A stretch of DNA of 40,472 nucleotides from a virus. Every line of letters begins with the position of its first letter. Position 1 is the first letter of the stretch. Where the stretch lies: positions 1 through 40,472 of the IMG/VR virus record IMGVR_UViG_3300027754_000196; one strand, given 5' to 3'. Made by a program: the position numbers and the translations under genes. The notes beneath the pieces are model-generated. The model made no database searches, was not told the origin of the DNA, and worked only from the letters and a program-made list of their open reading frames with translations. Of the stretch, positions 1 through 10,200 are shown in pieces.

Positions 1-2768
1 TTTTCAATTTGATCTTGAACTCTACCTTGATTTGCTTGCAATGTATTTTGTGCAGTTGTAGGATCTTCTAAAGTATAACCAGTCATAGATGCATTAACAG
101 AACCTTTAACAGGTCTGAAATCAGCAGTCTTTTGTCCTAAAGCAGCACCAAAGTTTACAAGATCAGGTAAATACCATCCTGGAGTTCCAGGAGGCATTTT
201 TTCCAAAGGCTTTCCAGGTTCAATATCAGCTGCATCTTTAGATGGTTCTTCTTTTGGTTTTTCAATTATTGTTTCAGGTTTTTTATTACGATCAGGATCA
301 AGTCCAAAAAATTGTCTGTTAGCAGTATTACCATAAGTACCAGTTACTTTTGTAATATTTTGTCCTTTGTATGAATCATATGCATCAAGATTACCTGTAT
401 GTCCAACTTTAAAACCAGCATTTCTAAATTGATCTATGTATGCTGGATCATTTGCTACATCGTTTGCTCCCGTATACATTCCTTCAAATAGTTTTATTTG
501 ATCAGGATGCATAGGAGTTGTTATACCTGCACGTTTTGCATAGTCATTATATGTATTATTATATAAACCATTTTTACCTCTTTCATCCCAATCTTTTGTT
601 GAAAGTTCATCTTGTGTATACTTACTATTTAAGATAGTATTTTGTCTTTGTCCTTCCAGCAAAGTTTCAACAGCTTTTTCTTTTGTAGTTTTTTTTGCAA
701 GATCAGGATAATTTTGTTGAAACTTTTTCCACATTGCTTCTCCTAAAGCAGGATTGCTAGTTAACAATTTTTTTAGTTCTTCATAATCCTGTGTATAATC
801 TGGCATTGGTGCAGGTTTTGCAGCAGGTGTCGCAGAAGGTGCTACTGTTACAGTTGCAGGTGCTTTAGCAGCAGTCTCTGCCTGTTTGAAAGCATCGGCA
901 GGGTCTTTGTAAAATCCAGCTGGATTTTGTCCAATTAGATCACCTGTTGATTGGTCTGTCATTTTAGAAGAACCATCATCATAAATAATAAGAGTTCCTA
1001 CTCTACCTGTTTTAGGACTTGTTACTGTAGTTCTTCCTGTTTCTACAGGACCTAAACTTGTACCTGATGTTCCATTGTTTGTAATAATATTTTTAAATTC
1101 TGAAGAAGCTGCTGTAGAACTAACTTGTCCAGAATTTACATTAGATTGATAGTGTGGTAAATCACCACCATACATAAACTCAAAACCATAATCAAAAGAT
1201 GATTGTGCAGGTGCTGTTTGAACTGGCTGAACTTGTTGTACTTGTTTTTGTACTACAGGTCTTTGAGTTACAACTTGTTTTTGAATTACAGGTTCTTTTT
1301 TAACAACTGGTTTTTCTTCAAGTGAACTTTGCATATTTTGCAAACCTTGATCATACTTAGCATTTGTTCTATAGTCTTCTTCTTCTGCTTTATTATAAGT
1401 TTTAGTTCCTTTTTTTTCTGCAAAAGCCTTTACATATTTTATTTGTTGAGGTGTGTATATGTCATATAAACCTTGTTTTCCAGACTCATATCCTTCTACA
1501 TATTTTTTAGAACCAACTTCTTCTAATTTTTGCACCATGTCATATAATTTTTCAGCATGTGCTTTTGCTTTAGATTTTGTAGTTATGTCACCAACTGGAA
1601 TACTTTTATAATACTTATATGCTTGAAGTTGCATATCTTTTAAAGTTTGTGAAAACTCACCTTGTACTTTCTTTTTATAAACCTCTTGATATTTTGTTTT
1701 TTTATCCCATGCAATGTCTTCCCCTTTTTTACGCAAGTCTCCAGCCATGTCTTGAAGTCTATCTTGGTTTGTACCATGTATCCATCCTACACTGTATGGA
1801 ACATCTTCATTTTCTAACATAGAAGCTGCCTTTTCTAACTCTTTTGGATTTTTAGATTTATTAGCTTCTGTATAAGCGTTCCAATAATCAGGAAGTTCTT
1901 TCTTTATATCATTATATGGATATTTTTTTGTGTCTTTTGTCGTTTTAGCAACTGGTTTGGTTTCTGCTTTTGGTTTATTTGGTAATGCTTTAGGAACATC
2001 TTTTGCTGGTTCATCACTACTAAACATATCAGCAAGTTGATTAAAAGTTCCAATTGCAGGAAACATTGTTTCTGCAAATTTACCTGCAACAGGTGCAATC
2101 ACTGACTGACCCCATTGAGCTTTACGCATTGAACCACCACAAGCAGCCTCATTCATTGTTGGAGGAACATCTTGAACTTGTGCAGGAACATCAGGAACAC
2201 CTAAAACTTGTTTAGCAACTTCAGGTCTTCCACCAGGATAACCTTTAACTTCTTCTTGTTTGTCTGCTAATTTAGCAAGTGATTCAGTATTTTTTTGCAA
2301 CATTAATTGTGCTGTACGTTTAGCAAAAGGATCTGCTTCAGCATCCTTAAGTGTATTTACAAATGTATTAATGTCATATTTTTTTGCAACATCAGAAAAA
2401 GAGTAACCTTCTTTTTTAGGTTTCATACCAAAAGCTTCTTGATCTGCTTGTTCTTTCATTTTAAGTTTCTTTGAATAAACAAAAGAACCTTGAGGTATAT
2501 CAACAGGCATTCCACCTTCTGCGTGAGAAGGACCTTTAAATCTAAACTTTTGTAAATTATCTTTTCCAGCAAGTAAAACTTCTTCATCACCTTCAACTTC
2601 AATGGTAGGACGTTTGCCATTTTTCATATCCTCTTCAGTAAGAGAACCCATTGTTTGTTTTACTTTTTCTCTATCTGAAACAGTAGGTACAAATGTACTA
2701 TTTGTAATAAGACCATAATCTGCTTGAGATCCTGTCTTTGGTTTCTTTGTTAACTTAATCTTAAACAT
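1..2768 (-). CDS. Large virion (cargo-like) protein, 3' end outside window
   Basis: An open reading frame of at least 922 codons starts at the ATG at 2768-2766 and runs off the left edge; I read every codon and found no stop. Near the N-terminus (about residues 80-105) is the motif GPSHAEGGMPVDIPQGSFVY, of the SH(A/E)EGG...VFS type that I recall from structural proteins of Bacteroidota phages. The rest is rich in Lys, Gln, Pro and Thr, with coiled-coil-like charged stretches. A QKQV/VQKQ-rich linker (about residues 495-520) is followed by YGGDLPHYQS (about 533-542), which recurs in the next gene upstream. No enzyme motif was recognised. Its place after the muzzle gene and two other large proteins fits crAss-like internal cargo proteins. 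That role is inferred from gene order. Confidence 0.8.
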   Translation of the reverse strand, partial: MFKIKLTKKPKTGSQADYGLITNSTFVPTVSDREKVKQTMGSLTEEDMKNGKRPTIEVEGDEEVLLAGKDNLQKFRFKGPSHAEGGMPVDIPQGSFVYSKKLKMKEQADQEAFGMKPKKEGYSFSDVAKKYDINTFVNTLKDAEADPFAKRTAQLMLQKNTESLAKLADKQEEVKGYPGGRPEVAKQVLGVPDVPAQVQDVPPTMNEAACGGSMRKAQWGQSVIAPVAGKFAETMFPAIGTFNQLADMFSSDEPAKDVPKALPNKPKAETKPVAKTTKDTKKYPYNDIKKELPDYWNAYTEANKSKNPKELEKAASMLENEDVPYSVGWIHGTNQDRLQDMAGDLRKKGEDIAWDKKTKYQEVYKKKVQGEFSQTLKDMQLQAYKYYKSIPVGDITTKSKAKAHAEKLYDMVQKLEEVGSKKYVEGYESGKQGLYDIYTPQQIKYVKAFAEKKGTKTYNKAEEEDYRTNAKYDQGLQNMQSSLEEKPVVKKEPVIQKQVVTQRPVVQKQVQQVQPVQTAPAQSSFDYGFEFMYGGDLPHYQSNVNSGQVSSTAASSEFKNIITNNGTSGTSLGPVETGRTTVTSPKTGRVGTLIIYDDGSSKMTDQSTGDLIGQNPAGFYKDPADAFKQAETAAKAPATVTVAPSATPAAKPAPMPDYTQDYEELKKLLTSNPALGEAMWKKFQQNYPDLAKKTTKEKAVETLLEGQRQNTILNSKYTQDELSTKDWDERGKNGLYNNTYNDYAKRAGITTPMHPDQIKLFEGMYTGANDVANDPAYIDQFRNAGFKVGHTGNLDAYDSYKGQNITKVTGTYGNTANRQFFGLDPDRNKKPETIIEKPKEEPSKDAADIEPGKPLEKMPPGTPGWYLPDLVNFGAALGQKTADFRPVKGSVNASMTGYTLEDPTTAQNTLQANQGRVQDQIE

Positions 2769-2823
2769 AAACTTGAGGAGTTTAAACTTGTTAAAATGAT
2801 AAACTTTCTACATTTAGAATTTA

Positions 2824-2856
2824 CACATTTATTTTCATAAATCCTAAATATACAAA
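2824..2856 (-). promoter_or_regulatory. Possible Bacteroidota-type promoter for the 922+ codon gene
   Basis: On the minus strand TTTG (2856-2853) is followed after 21 nt by TAAATGTG (2831-2824), one mismatch from the Bacteroidota -7 box TAnnTTTG. A start near 2817 would leave a leader of about 50 nt before the ATG at 2768. The same spacer holds an 8-bp inverted repeat (2823-2830 with 2859-2866). This rests on consensus matching only; such boxes are frequent by chance in AT-rich DNA. Confidence 0.3.
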
Positions 2857-2871
2857 GCAAATGTGTTTGTT

Positions 2872-4458
2872 TTATAAAAATTCTATCTCACCACCATTGG
2901 CAAGTATGTGTCTGATCTGTGCTTCTGTCAATTCATATTCACCACCTTCAGCATATTCCTCCATGTCTCCACCGTGAGTATAGTGAGTAAGATATGCACC
3001 ATAATCATGTATATCACCACCATTTGCCGCTGTATCCATGTAAGTACCTATATCTTGTATTGCACCCATGTTTGGTGTACGTCCTAAAGCATTTTGATCA
3101 TTTACTGTATGCATACCAAAAGAGTTATATGAATTAGTAGATGCAAGTGAATCTGAGTTTCCTGCATCACGCATGTTTTGATTATAAATGTTTTGTTCTT
3201 TTTTTGCACCTATTGTAGAATTTAACATGTCTAATCCATTTAACATGTTCATTGCTACTTGTTTACCTGCAGGATCACCGTTAGTTGTTACGCTATTAGT
3301 TTGAGTTTTAGGTTTTTCCTTGACTACACCTTTGGCAGAACCATCTTGTGTTAAGTTTAAAGTTCTATTATCTAAACTTTTATTAAGATAATTCAACATT
3401 GGATTTGCTGCTGGTACTACTGGTGCTACAACTGTATTCATTCCTTCAGCCATTGGTCCTGCATTATTGTAAGGTATTCCTGAGAAACCACCACCAACAT
3501 TACCTGTACCAATATTACTCTGATGTTGTGGTAAATACATGTGATCAAAATCTACTTCTGCACCATACCCAAATTGTTGAGGTGGTTTAGGTTGTGTAAC
3601 AATAGGTTGTGTAAAAACTGGCATGCCAGGTTGTGGAAAAGGTGCTTGTTTTTGCCATGCAGTTGGATCATTTTGTTGTCCAAAACTTGCTATAGTTGCA
3701 GGTTGTCCAGTTGTAGTTTGTACAGTTTGTCTTCTTTTTGATTCTTCAGGTGAAATTGATGTTTGTTGTCCAGCTTTGTCTGTAGCTAACATTGTTCCTT
3801 TAGGAGCTGCTGCAGTATTTGTTACTTTATCATCAGAGAAAAGTTTTTTAGCACCTAATCCAAAACCACCAATAACTGAAGCCACACCCATTGCACCTTT
3901 TAAAAATCCTTGTGCTCCAGTATTTTTCAATGCCCAGCCCATAGTGTTAGGATTGCCCATAGCATTCATTCCTGCAAGTGTTTGATTAACAGGAGTATCT
4001 TCAAGGTTAGATATCAAGTGATGATCTGTTCTAACAGAATCATTAACATCTTTATAAGGATCACTTAATGTAGAACCATCTGCTAGATTAACATTTCCAG
4101 TAGTTACATCACTTTGATATTGATGAAGTTGACCACCGTAAGCAGCTTGCCCCATTTGTCCCACTTCTCCATCTGTAGTAGGTTGTTGAGACTGAGTAGC
4201 TAATTGTGATGCAGCAGTCATGATTTGTTCTACAACTCCTGCTGCCTGTTCTTGTTTCATACCCATTTTTTGCAATTGTACAAATACATCATGAGCATCA
4301 GCTTTACCTGAAGCAATTGCTTGTACAGCTTGTTGCATAAATGCTTGTTGTGATCCACCTCCATGTGCATCACCACCTGCTTGATATTGTCTTCTATCTG
4401 AGATGTAATGTTGGTAAGCATCTAAGAATTCTCCAAAGTTTTGTGGATCAAAGTTCAT
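2872..4458 (-). CDS. Probable internal virion protein, 528 aa
   Basis: A 528-residue protein, rich in Gln, Gly, Asn and Ala. An N-terminal helical part (about 1-95) is followed by low-complexity sequence, a hydrophobic Gly/Ala stretch (about residues 185-205) and a C-terminus with repeated GG(D/E) patterns ending in ANGGEIEFL. The motif YGGQLHQYQSDVTTGNV (about residue 105) and a relative ending LPQHQSNIGTGNV (about residue 305) resemble a segment of the 922+ codon neighbour. No catalytic motif was seen. It sits between two other large candidate cargo genes, 32 nt after the upstream stop, so co-expression is likely. The cargo role is inferred from context; a scaffold-like internal protein is an alternative. 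Confidence 0.75.
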   Translation of the reverse strand: MNFDPQNFGEFLDAYQHYISDRRQYQAGGDAHGGGSQQAFMQQAVQAIASGKADAHDVFVQLQKMGMKQEQAAGVVEQIMTAASQLATQSQQPTTDGEVGQMGQAAYGGQLHQYQSDVTTGNVNLADGSTLSDPYKDVNDSVRTDHHLISNLEDTPVNQTLAGMNAMGNPNTMGWALKNTGAQGFLKGAMGVASVIGGFGLGAKKLFSDDKVTNTAAAPKGTMLATDKAGQQTSISPEESKRRQTVQTTTGQPATIASFGQQNDPTAWQKQAPFPQPGMPVFTQPIVTQPKPPQQFGYGAEVDFDHMYLPQHQSNIGTGNVGGGFSGIPYNNAGPMAEGMNTVVAPVVPAANPMLNYLNKSLDNRTLNLTQDGSAKGVVKEKPKTQTNSVTTNGDPAGKQVAMNMLNGLDMLNSTIGAKKEQNIYNQNMRDAGNSDSLASTNSYNSFGMHTVNDQNALGRTPNMGAIQDIGTYMDTAANGGDIHDYGAYLTHYTHGGDMEEYAEGGEYELTEAQIRHILANGGEIEFL

Positions 4459-4490
4459 AATCTTTTGTATATAAAGTTAGTAAAGGTACA

Positions 4491-7214
4491 TTATCTAAAA
4501 AACTTAAACAAGTCTTCTGTTGAACCACCATTTTTAAATTTTTGCTTATCAAGACTTTCAATTATTTTAGCAGTACCTTTTTGTTTTCCTGAAGTAGTAC
4601 TTTCTAAAATTTGTTGTAACTTGTTTTTACGTTCTGCATAAGACTCAGGAAGCTTTCCATGTATTTGTGCAAATTTTAATTCTTCATCTGTAAAACCTGA
4701 ATATTTTTTTAAAATGTTATCTTGTAATGTTTTCATTTTTTCATCATAAACATCCATTAGTTTTTTCTCTAATATACTTTTATGATTTTTACCTAAGTCT
4801 GCAGCGTCATACATATAAGGATTTGTTTGACCTTGTACATTGAGATCCCACCAGTCACCTTTGACTTTACCTTTGTTTTGAGAAAAAGGTTCAAAATCAA
4901 AAACATTTACTTTTCCATCTGGTCTAACAGACATGTTACCATTACCAAAATAATCAAATGATAAACCTTGATCTCTTAATATTTTTTGTTTTTGAATAAG
5001 GTCTTCCATTGTTTGTGGATTGTCTACCCATTTTTCAAATTCTTTTCTTGACATATTTTCAAAACTTTTTCCTTCAAGTTTTGGCATTATTAAACCTCTA
5101 CTAGTGTCATTAAAATTAAGTTGATTATATGTTTTTGCAAAACCTTGATTGTCTGGTAAATACTTAGTAGCTTCAACAGCATCAAAATCCATGTACTCTG
5201 GTAAACCTGATCTTTTTGCTATCATGTCAGGATTTTCAAATTTTATAACATGATCAGGAAATTGTTTTAGTTGAAAGATTCCTTGATTAAAAGCACCGTT
5301 ATTTCCTGCAAGTTTTTGACCCATTAAGTAACCAGAAAAATTATCAGTGTTAATGTCCTCAACAGAATGTATTCCTTTATAAGGATTATACAATTCTTCA
5401 TGTCCTCTCCACCAATGTGGTTTTCCACCATACACTGTCATATCTGCAGCAGGAACATTGTTTACAATCATACCTGTTTCTGGATCTATGACTCTATGTG
5501 CATAATGTCTACCTTTAATTTGTCGACCTGTAACAGGATTAAGATCTCCTCTTTTAAATGTCGGCAAATCAGTTTGAAAAATTACACCTCCTTCTTCAGG
5601 CATGTATCTTAAGTCAGCATAACCTTTTTGAAAAGAAGGAAAACTTGTAGGTCTTGCCATGTTTAAACCTTCGCTTGATATGTTTTCTGGAATTTGAGAT
5701 CTAAGTACCGCAGATTCTAACATATCATCATAGTTATCTGTACCAGCTACTCTATATGACATTTCTGGATTGTCAAATTTACTTATTGCTTTTGGATTAA
5801 GATTGTGAGCTTTAGATAACAACCCTGTTTCTGTTCCTAATGCTTTCTTAATTGCACCAGAATATGGAACTTTTAGACCAGCTGCAGGATTAATAATGTT
5901 ATTTACAAATTGTCTGTTAGTTGCAGATCCTAAACCTGCTAATGCTCCCATAGCTAAAGGTGCACCAATACTTGTTAAGTAAGGCATATAAGAATCTGTT
6001 TCTTTAGCTTTCTTAGGAGCTTCTCCTAATGCTTTTGCCATACTACCAATCCATACTGCAGGATTAAGATAGTCATCAAAAAGATTGTCTTCTTGTGAAA
6101 CTCTAAACTTTGCATCCAGTGATTCTGCTTCTTTTGCTAAATGGTCTCTATAACTTTCACCTGGTAATCCAGTAAACTGATTGTATTTAGGATTGTCAAA
6201 GCGTTTTTCATAATCACTCAAAGATTTAACTCTTTGATCTTTACGAGCATCTGCTTCTTTTTGATTTCTTACTTTTCTTTCATCCCAGGACTCATAGTCT
6301 AATTCACCATTGTCCATCATTTGTTGAGCTTCACTCATATTTTTAGGAAGCTTTTGTTTTGGAATTGTTAATGTTTTACCCAACGCATCCCAACCTTTTT
6401 GTTGTTCTGGTGATATGTTATTACTGTTTAATGGTTTTGCTTGTTTGTTTAAAACTGCAGAACGTTTTCCAGTAGGATCTTTGATCTCTACAAAGTTACC
6501 ATGAGTGTCGTCATTTTGAATATGCCATTTACCATTTACATTTTTGTATTGTGAATCAGGTCTTCCAGAAAAGGTATACACCTGATCTCCACCATATTGT
6601 GCTTTTGGTAATGATTTTGTTTTTGCAAGTTTACCAAACATCTCATCATAGTCATACATCATTGATCCAGTTGTACCACCTTCTTGAAAAGTATGTCTTA
6701 CACCAACGCCAAAAGATGGATTAATGCTTTCACTGTTGCGTGATGCACCAACATTAAAATTTATACTTGTGTTATTAGATAAAGGTTTATCATATCCTAC
6801 TTTTACCTTTTGCATAGCAGGAAATTCATTGCCTTTAAATAAAGGTGTTTGACTTTCTAAACCAAGACTAAAGTTTTTATGATACATATCTGCCCCCATT
6901 CCTAAAACAGAAGTATCAGGTTGTGTCTGAAACTGATAAGCATATGGATGTAAACTATTCGATGATTCTTCTTCATCGTGTGGTAAAGGAATTTCTAAAA
7001 TAGGACCTTTGCCAAAATTGTAATTATTACCTGGTTTCATAACTACTTGACTACCATTTGGTTTAATAGCAAGAATTGATTGTTCCAATGGTGTACCATC
7101 GTCTTCCTTCATAGTGATCTTACCAGAAGGTATGATGTTCATAGGATTGTTTCTATCAGGGCTATTTTTCTTATAACCCATCATAGAAACATATTTTAAA
7201 AAGTCGTTTTCCAT
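4491..7214 (-). CDS. Large cargo-like protein with ART-like and kinase-like domains
   Basis: A 907-residue protein. The N-terminus (1-180) looks beta-rich and includes SFGVGVRHTF. It is followed by LPKAQYGG (202-209), a charged helical region (about 290-370) and a hydrophobic Ala/Gly segment (about 410-430). Residues 485-610 have features of an ADP-ribosyltransferase fold: R488 in YRVAG, S524 in TSFPSFQKG, and E606/E607 in WWRGHEEL. Residues 627-775 resemble a protein kinase: Gly-rich segment, K658 in VIKFEN, hinge-like LIMPKLEG (708-715), D754 and N760 in a catalytic-loop-like segment, and D773 in VFDFEP. N760 to D773 is 13 residues, as in protein kinases, but D754 is one residue off the usual D-to-N spacing. 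The start overlaps the muzzle stop (TAATG), implying coupled translation. Activities are inferred, not shown. Confidence 0.8.
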   Translation of the reverse strand: MENDFLKYVSMMGYKKNSPDRNNPMNIIPSGKITMKEDDGTPLEQSILAIKPNGSQVVMKPGNNYNFGKGPILEIPLPHDEEESSNSLHPYAYQFQTQPDTSVLGMGADMYHKNFSLGLESQTPLFKGNEFPAMQKVKVGYDKPLSNNTSINFNVGASRNSESINPSFGVGVRHTFQEGGTTGSMMYDYDEMFGKLAKTKSLPKAQYGGDQVYTFSGRPDSQYKNVNGKWHIQNDDTHGNFVEIKDPTGKRSAVLNKQAKPLNSNNISPEQQKGWDALGKTLTIPKQKLPKNMSEAQQMMDNGELDYESWDERKVRNQKEADARKDQRVKSLSDYEKRFDNPKYNQFTGLPGESYRDHLAKEAESLDAKFRVSQEDNLFDDYLNPAVWIGSMAKALGEAPKKAKETDSYMPYLTSIGAPLAMGALAGLGSATNRQFVNNIINPAAGLKVPYSGAIKKALGTETGLLSKAHNLNPKAISKFDNPEMSYRVAGTDNYDDMLESAVLRSQIPENISSEGLNMARPTSFPSFQKGYADLRYMPEEGGVIFQTDLPTFKRGDLNPVTGRQIKGRHYAHRVIDPETGMIVNNVPAADMTVYGGKPHWWRGHEELYNPYKGIHSVEDINTDNFSGYLMGQKLAGNNGAFNQGIFQLKQFPDHVIKFENPDMIAKRSGLPEYMDFDAVEATKYLPDNQGFAKTYNQLNFNDTSRGLIMPKLEGKSFENMSRKEFEKWVDNPQTMEDLIQKQKILRDQGLSFDYFGNGNMSVRPDGKVNVFDFEPFSQNKGKVKGDWWDLNVQGQTNPYMYDAADLGKNHKSILEKKLMDVYDEKMKTLQDNILKKYSGFTDEELKFAQIHGKLPESYAERKNKLQQILESTTSGKQKGTAKIIESLDKQKFKNGGSTEDLFKFFR

Positions 7215-10200
7215 TATCTTGTACTTGCTAAAAGTTTAACATTAACCAGTTTCAGAATCATCTTCTTGTCCCCACTAACTAATTTACGCAAAATTACTCT
7301 GTTAGCAAAATGTCTAAACTTTTTGCGTTCTACAGCAGGTTTTGTGTAATCAATTGCACTTGGATTTAAGACTCTTCTAAATCCAGCACAGTCTGTCATC
7401 CAAATAGGAATTTTTACTCCTGTAAATTCACCTCTATCTTTTGTAACGTCCCAGAACTGATTGAATCTATACTTTTGTTCTTCTTTAGAATATATGATAC
7501 CAATACCATTCAAACCTATTTGAGGATAGTTGACAACATGTAATGGTGAGTTTTTACCTTGTGTAATAAGTTTTAGAATACCTGATACTTGCTCTGAGTT
7601 AAATACAATTGCTCTATCAAAGTTTTCATCTAACAGGTGATGGAAGTCATCCCCATTGTTATAGTACTTCACAGTATCTAAAAAGTATTCAACGTTTCTT
7701 ATACTGTTTACAGCATTTGGAGTAACAACAGGAAACTCAACTTCCCAAGGATAATCAGTACCATAATAATTACAGTAACTATTCCAAGTACTATTGTGTC
7801 TCCATATACCTCTATTCTTCATTGTGAAGAAATGTTTATAAGAAGGCATTGCTAGTTGTGGTATCCATTCATGAAATGACACAAACATTTTTGTTTTTGG
7901 ATCATAACTAATAGTCCATGAACAATCTTGCCATGATGCTGTATCAGAAAATGGTACAAATCTTTTTACATGAGTATCAGTTATAAAATAAGGTATGCCT
8001 GATATGTCATCAAATAAAAATGCTTCAGGTCTTAAAGGCATGTAATCCTTTTTTGTAAAGTATATAATTTCATATTGGGCATCATATACTGCTTGACATC
8101 CAATACCAATAACAGGATTGTCATATAACTCGCAATCAGGAAAAGCTGTAAGAAGTTTTGACGGCAAGTGTTCCATGAACCAATACTTCATTCCATTTCT
8201 AGAAATCTCATCTAAACTTCCACCATTAGATTGTAATATTTTACCAGCTTTTTGTGAGATATAAAATAAACCAAATGGAGTATTGACAGCAGATCTTGAG
8301 CTTATACATGATCCATATTCTAAAACGTCATCTGCATTAGCAAGACTTTGCATGTTTTGTGCAAATAGACCACCATCTCCAATTGTAACTTTCACACCTC
8401 CAGTTGTTTGTAATTGATCTACACCAACAAAGTTAACAGGTTCAGCATCTTCAAAAAGGATTATAGCACCTGTTGCATTCATTGCTTTTATAGAACAAAT
8501 TTTACCCTTGAAGTCTTTATAGTTTAAAGGTAAAAAGTTTCTCCAGTTATCACGTTTTAAACCTGATTGTTGTTGTAAAGAATAAATAACTCTATCAGGA
8601 TAATACTCAAAACAAGAAGAATATATCTTTGGATCATAATCTTTTTGTAAAATAGCACCCCAAGTTGTAAAGTTGTTATATAACTTTGATGCACTTAATG
8701 ATAAGTCATACTTGAAGAATGTTGGTTTTATGATAAGATCTGATCTAAACATTAAGTTTGTATCATTAAAAGAGTTACCATAAGGATCATAAAACTTTTG
8801 AGTAGTATCTTCACCATAGTCTCTGTAAGCAAGATTGAATTCTGACTCACAAAAGAAATCTCGTACTCCATTTGCAGATAAATACATGTAAGCCCACTTA
8901 ACTGCAAGTACACCATGTTTACCGTTTCTATCAAATCTATGAAAATCACTTGGTGAAGTAAGCTTAAAACTTTTTAAAGTTTTGAAAAATCCCTTTTTTT
9001 CTTTTGCTTTTGCTGAGTTTCCATCGTCATCATCTTCAGCAGCATTATCTGTACCAGCATCACCTCCTCCGACAGCACCAAAACCTAAATCATCAAGATC
9101 AAACTTTTCAAAGTTAGCCCAGTATCTTGGCAATGGTCCATTAATGTAAGTTCTATAGTCAAATTCAGTAGCGTCAAGTTCTCCCATTAACCACGTATCA
9201 AAAAACATATATGCATTTTTTTCTGTATATCTGTTTATGTATGTGTCACCTCCAAAAATCACTGGTGATTCTGTTCCTGAATTTACACAAGATGCAACAG
9301 GAACTTGTATAATAGAACCTAACTGTCCATACTGATTATCATAGTCCATTTTGATAGCACCATAATAAGCAACACTTGTTGTTTGAAATTCTTTAGTTAC
9401 ATTACCTTCTTTATAACTCATACCCATGTTTGCTAAAGTAGCTTTTGAATTATCAGTTGTAGATACTGGGTTTGCTACATCAGCTTTAAGTTCTAAAGCA
9501 ACATACTTAGTTCTATAAAGATTATTGATTCTATAACTAGCATCAAAATCATGAATTCCAGAACCAATGTATTTTATTTTAGAAGGTTTAACTTCTCTTA
9601 TTATAGAAGGTGCACTTGTATAGGGAGCCGATGCAGCATTTGCAACACTTGCTGACTCTCTGTAAAAACCATGACTATTTAGTTGTAAAACATATTGACG
9701 TTTTTTACTAATTCTTCTTACTGTTTCTAAAACCTTATCTGTACCTTGTCCAGCAAAATACATAAAATTTGCAGCAAAAACTACAGCTCCCATTATTAAA
9801 CCAGCAATACCTTTAATGTTGGTAATGTTACCAGCAATAGTGTCCAGGATAGCACTACCTTCTCCAGCTCCACGACCACCTGTTTGCTGTGTACCAGCTA
9901 AACCAAAGAAAGAAACATCTTCAGTTGACTGCGTTGAAGAAGAACCAAGTGCTGCAACTAATCCAATACCAATACCACATACTGCTGCTGCAATAAATGC
10001 ACCGTCTGTAATCATAACATACTTTGGATGTCTATAAGGAAATTGAAATTGATTTGAAACCGTTGCTTGTTGTTCTTTGTATAGTTTTACAAAATTATTA
10101 CCAATGTATGGTTTTGCAAAAGTTGTTTCAGGAGAATGAAAAGAAAACATATCTTTTCTATATGTTGTCAAGTTTGCTCCTGCTGAATCATTTTCACCAC

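Noticed and set aside
3623-3985. Plus-strand open frame of 120 codons
   Set aside because: It lies entirely within the 528-aa minus-strand gene, shows no domain or start context, and no other gene in the window is on the plus strand.
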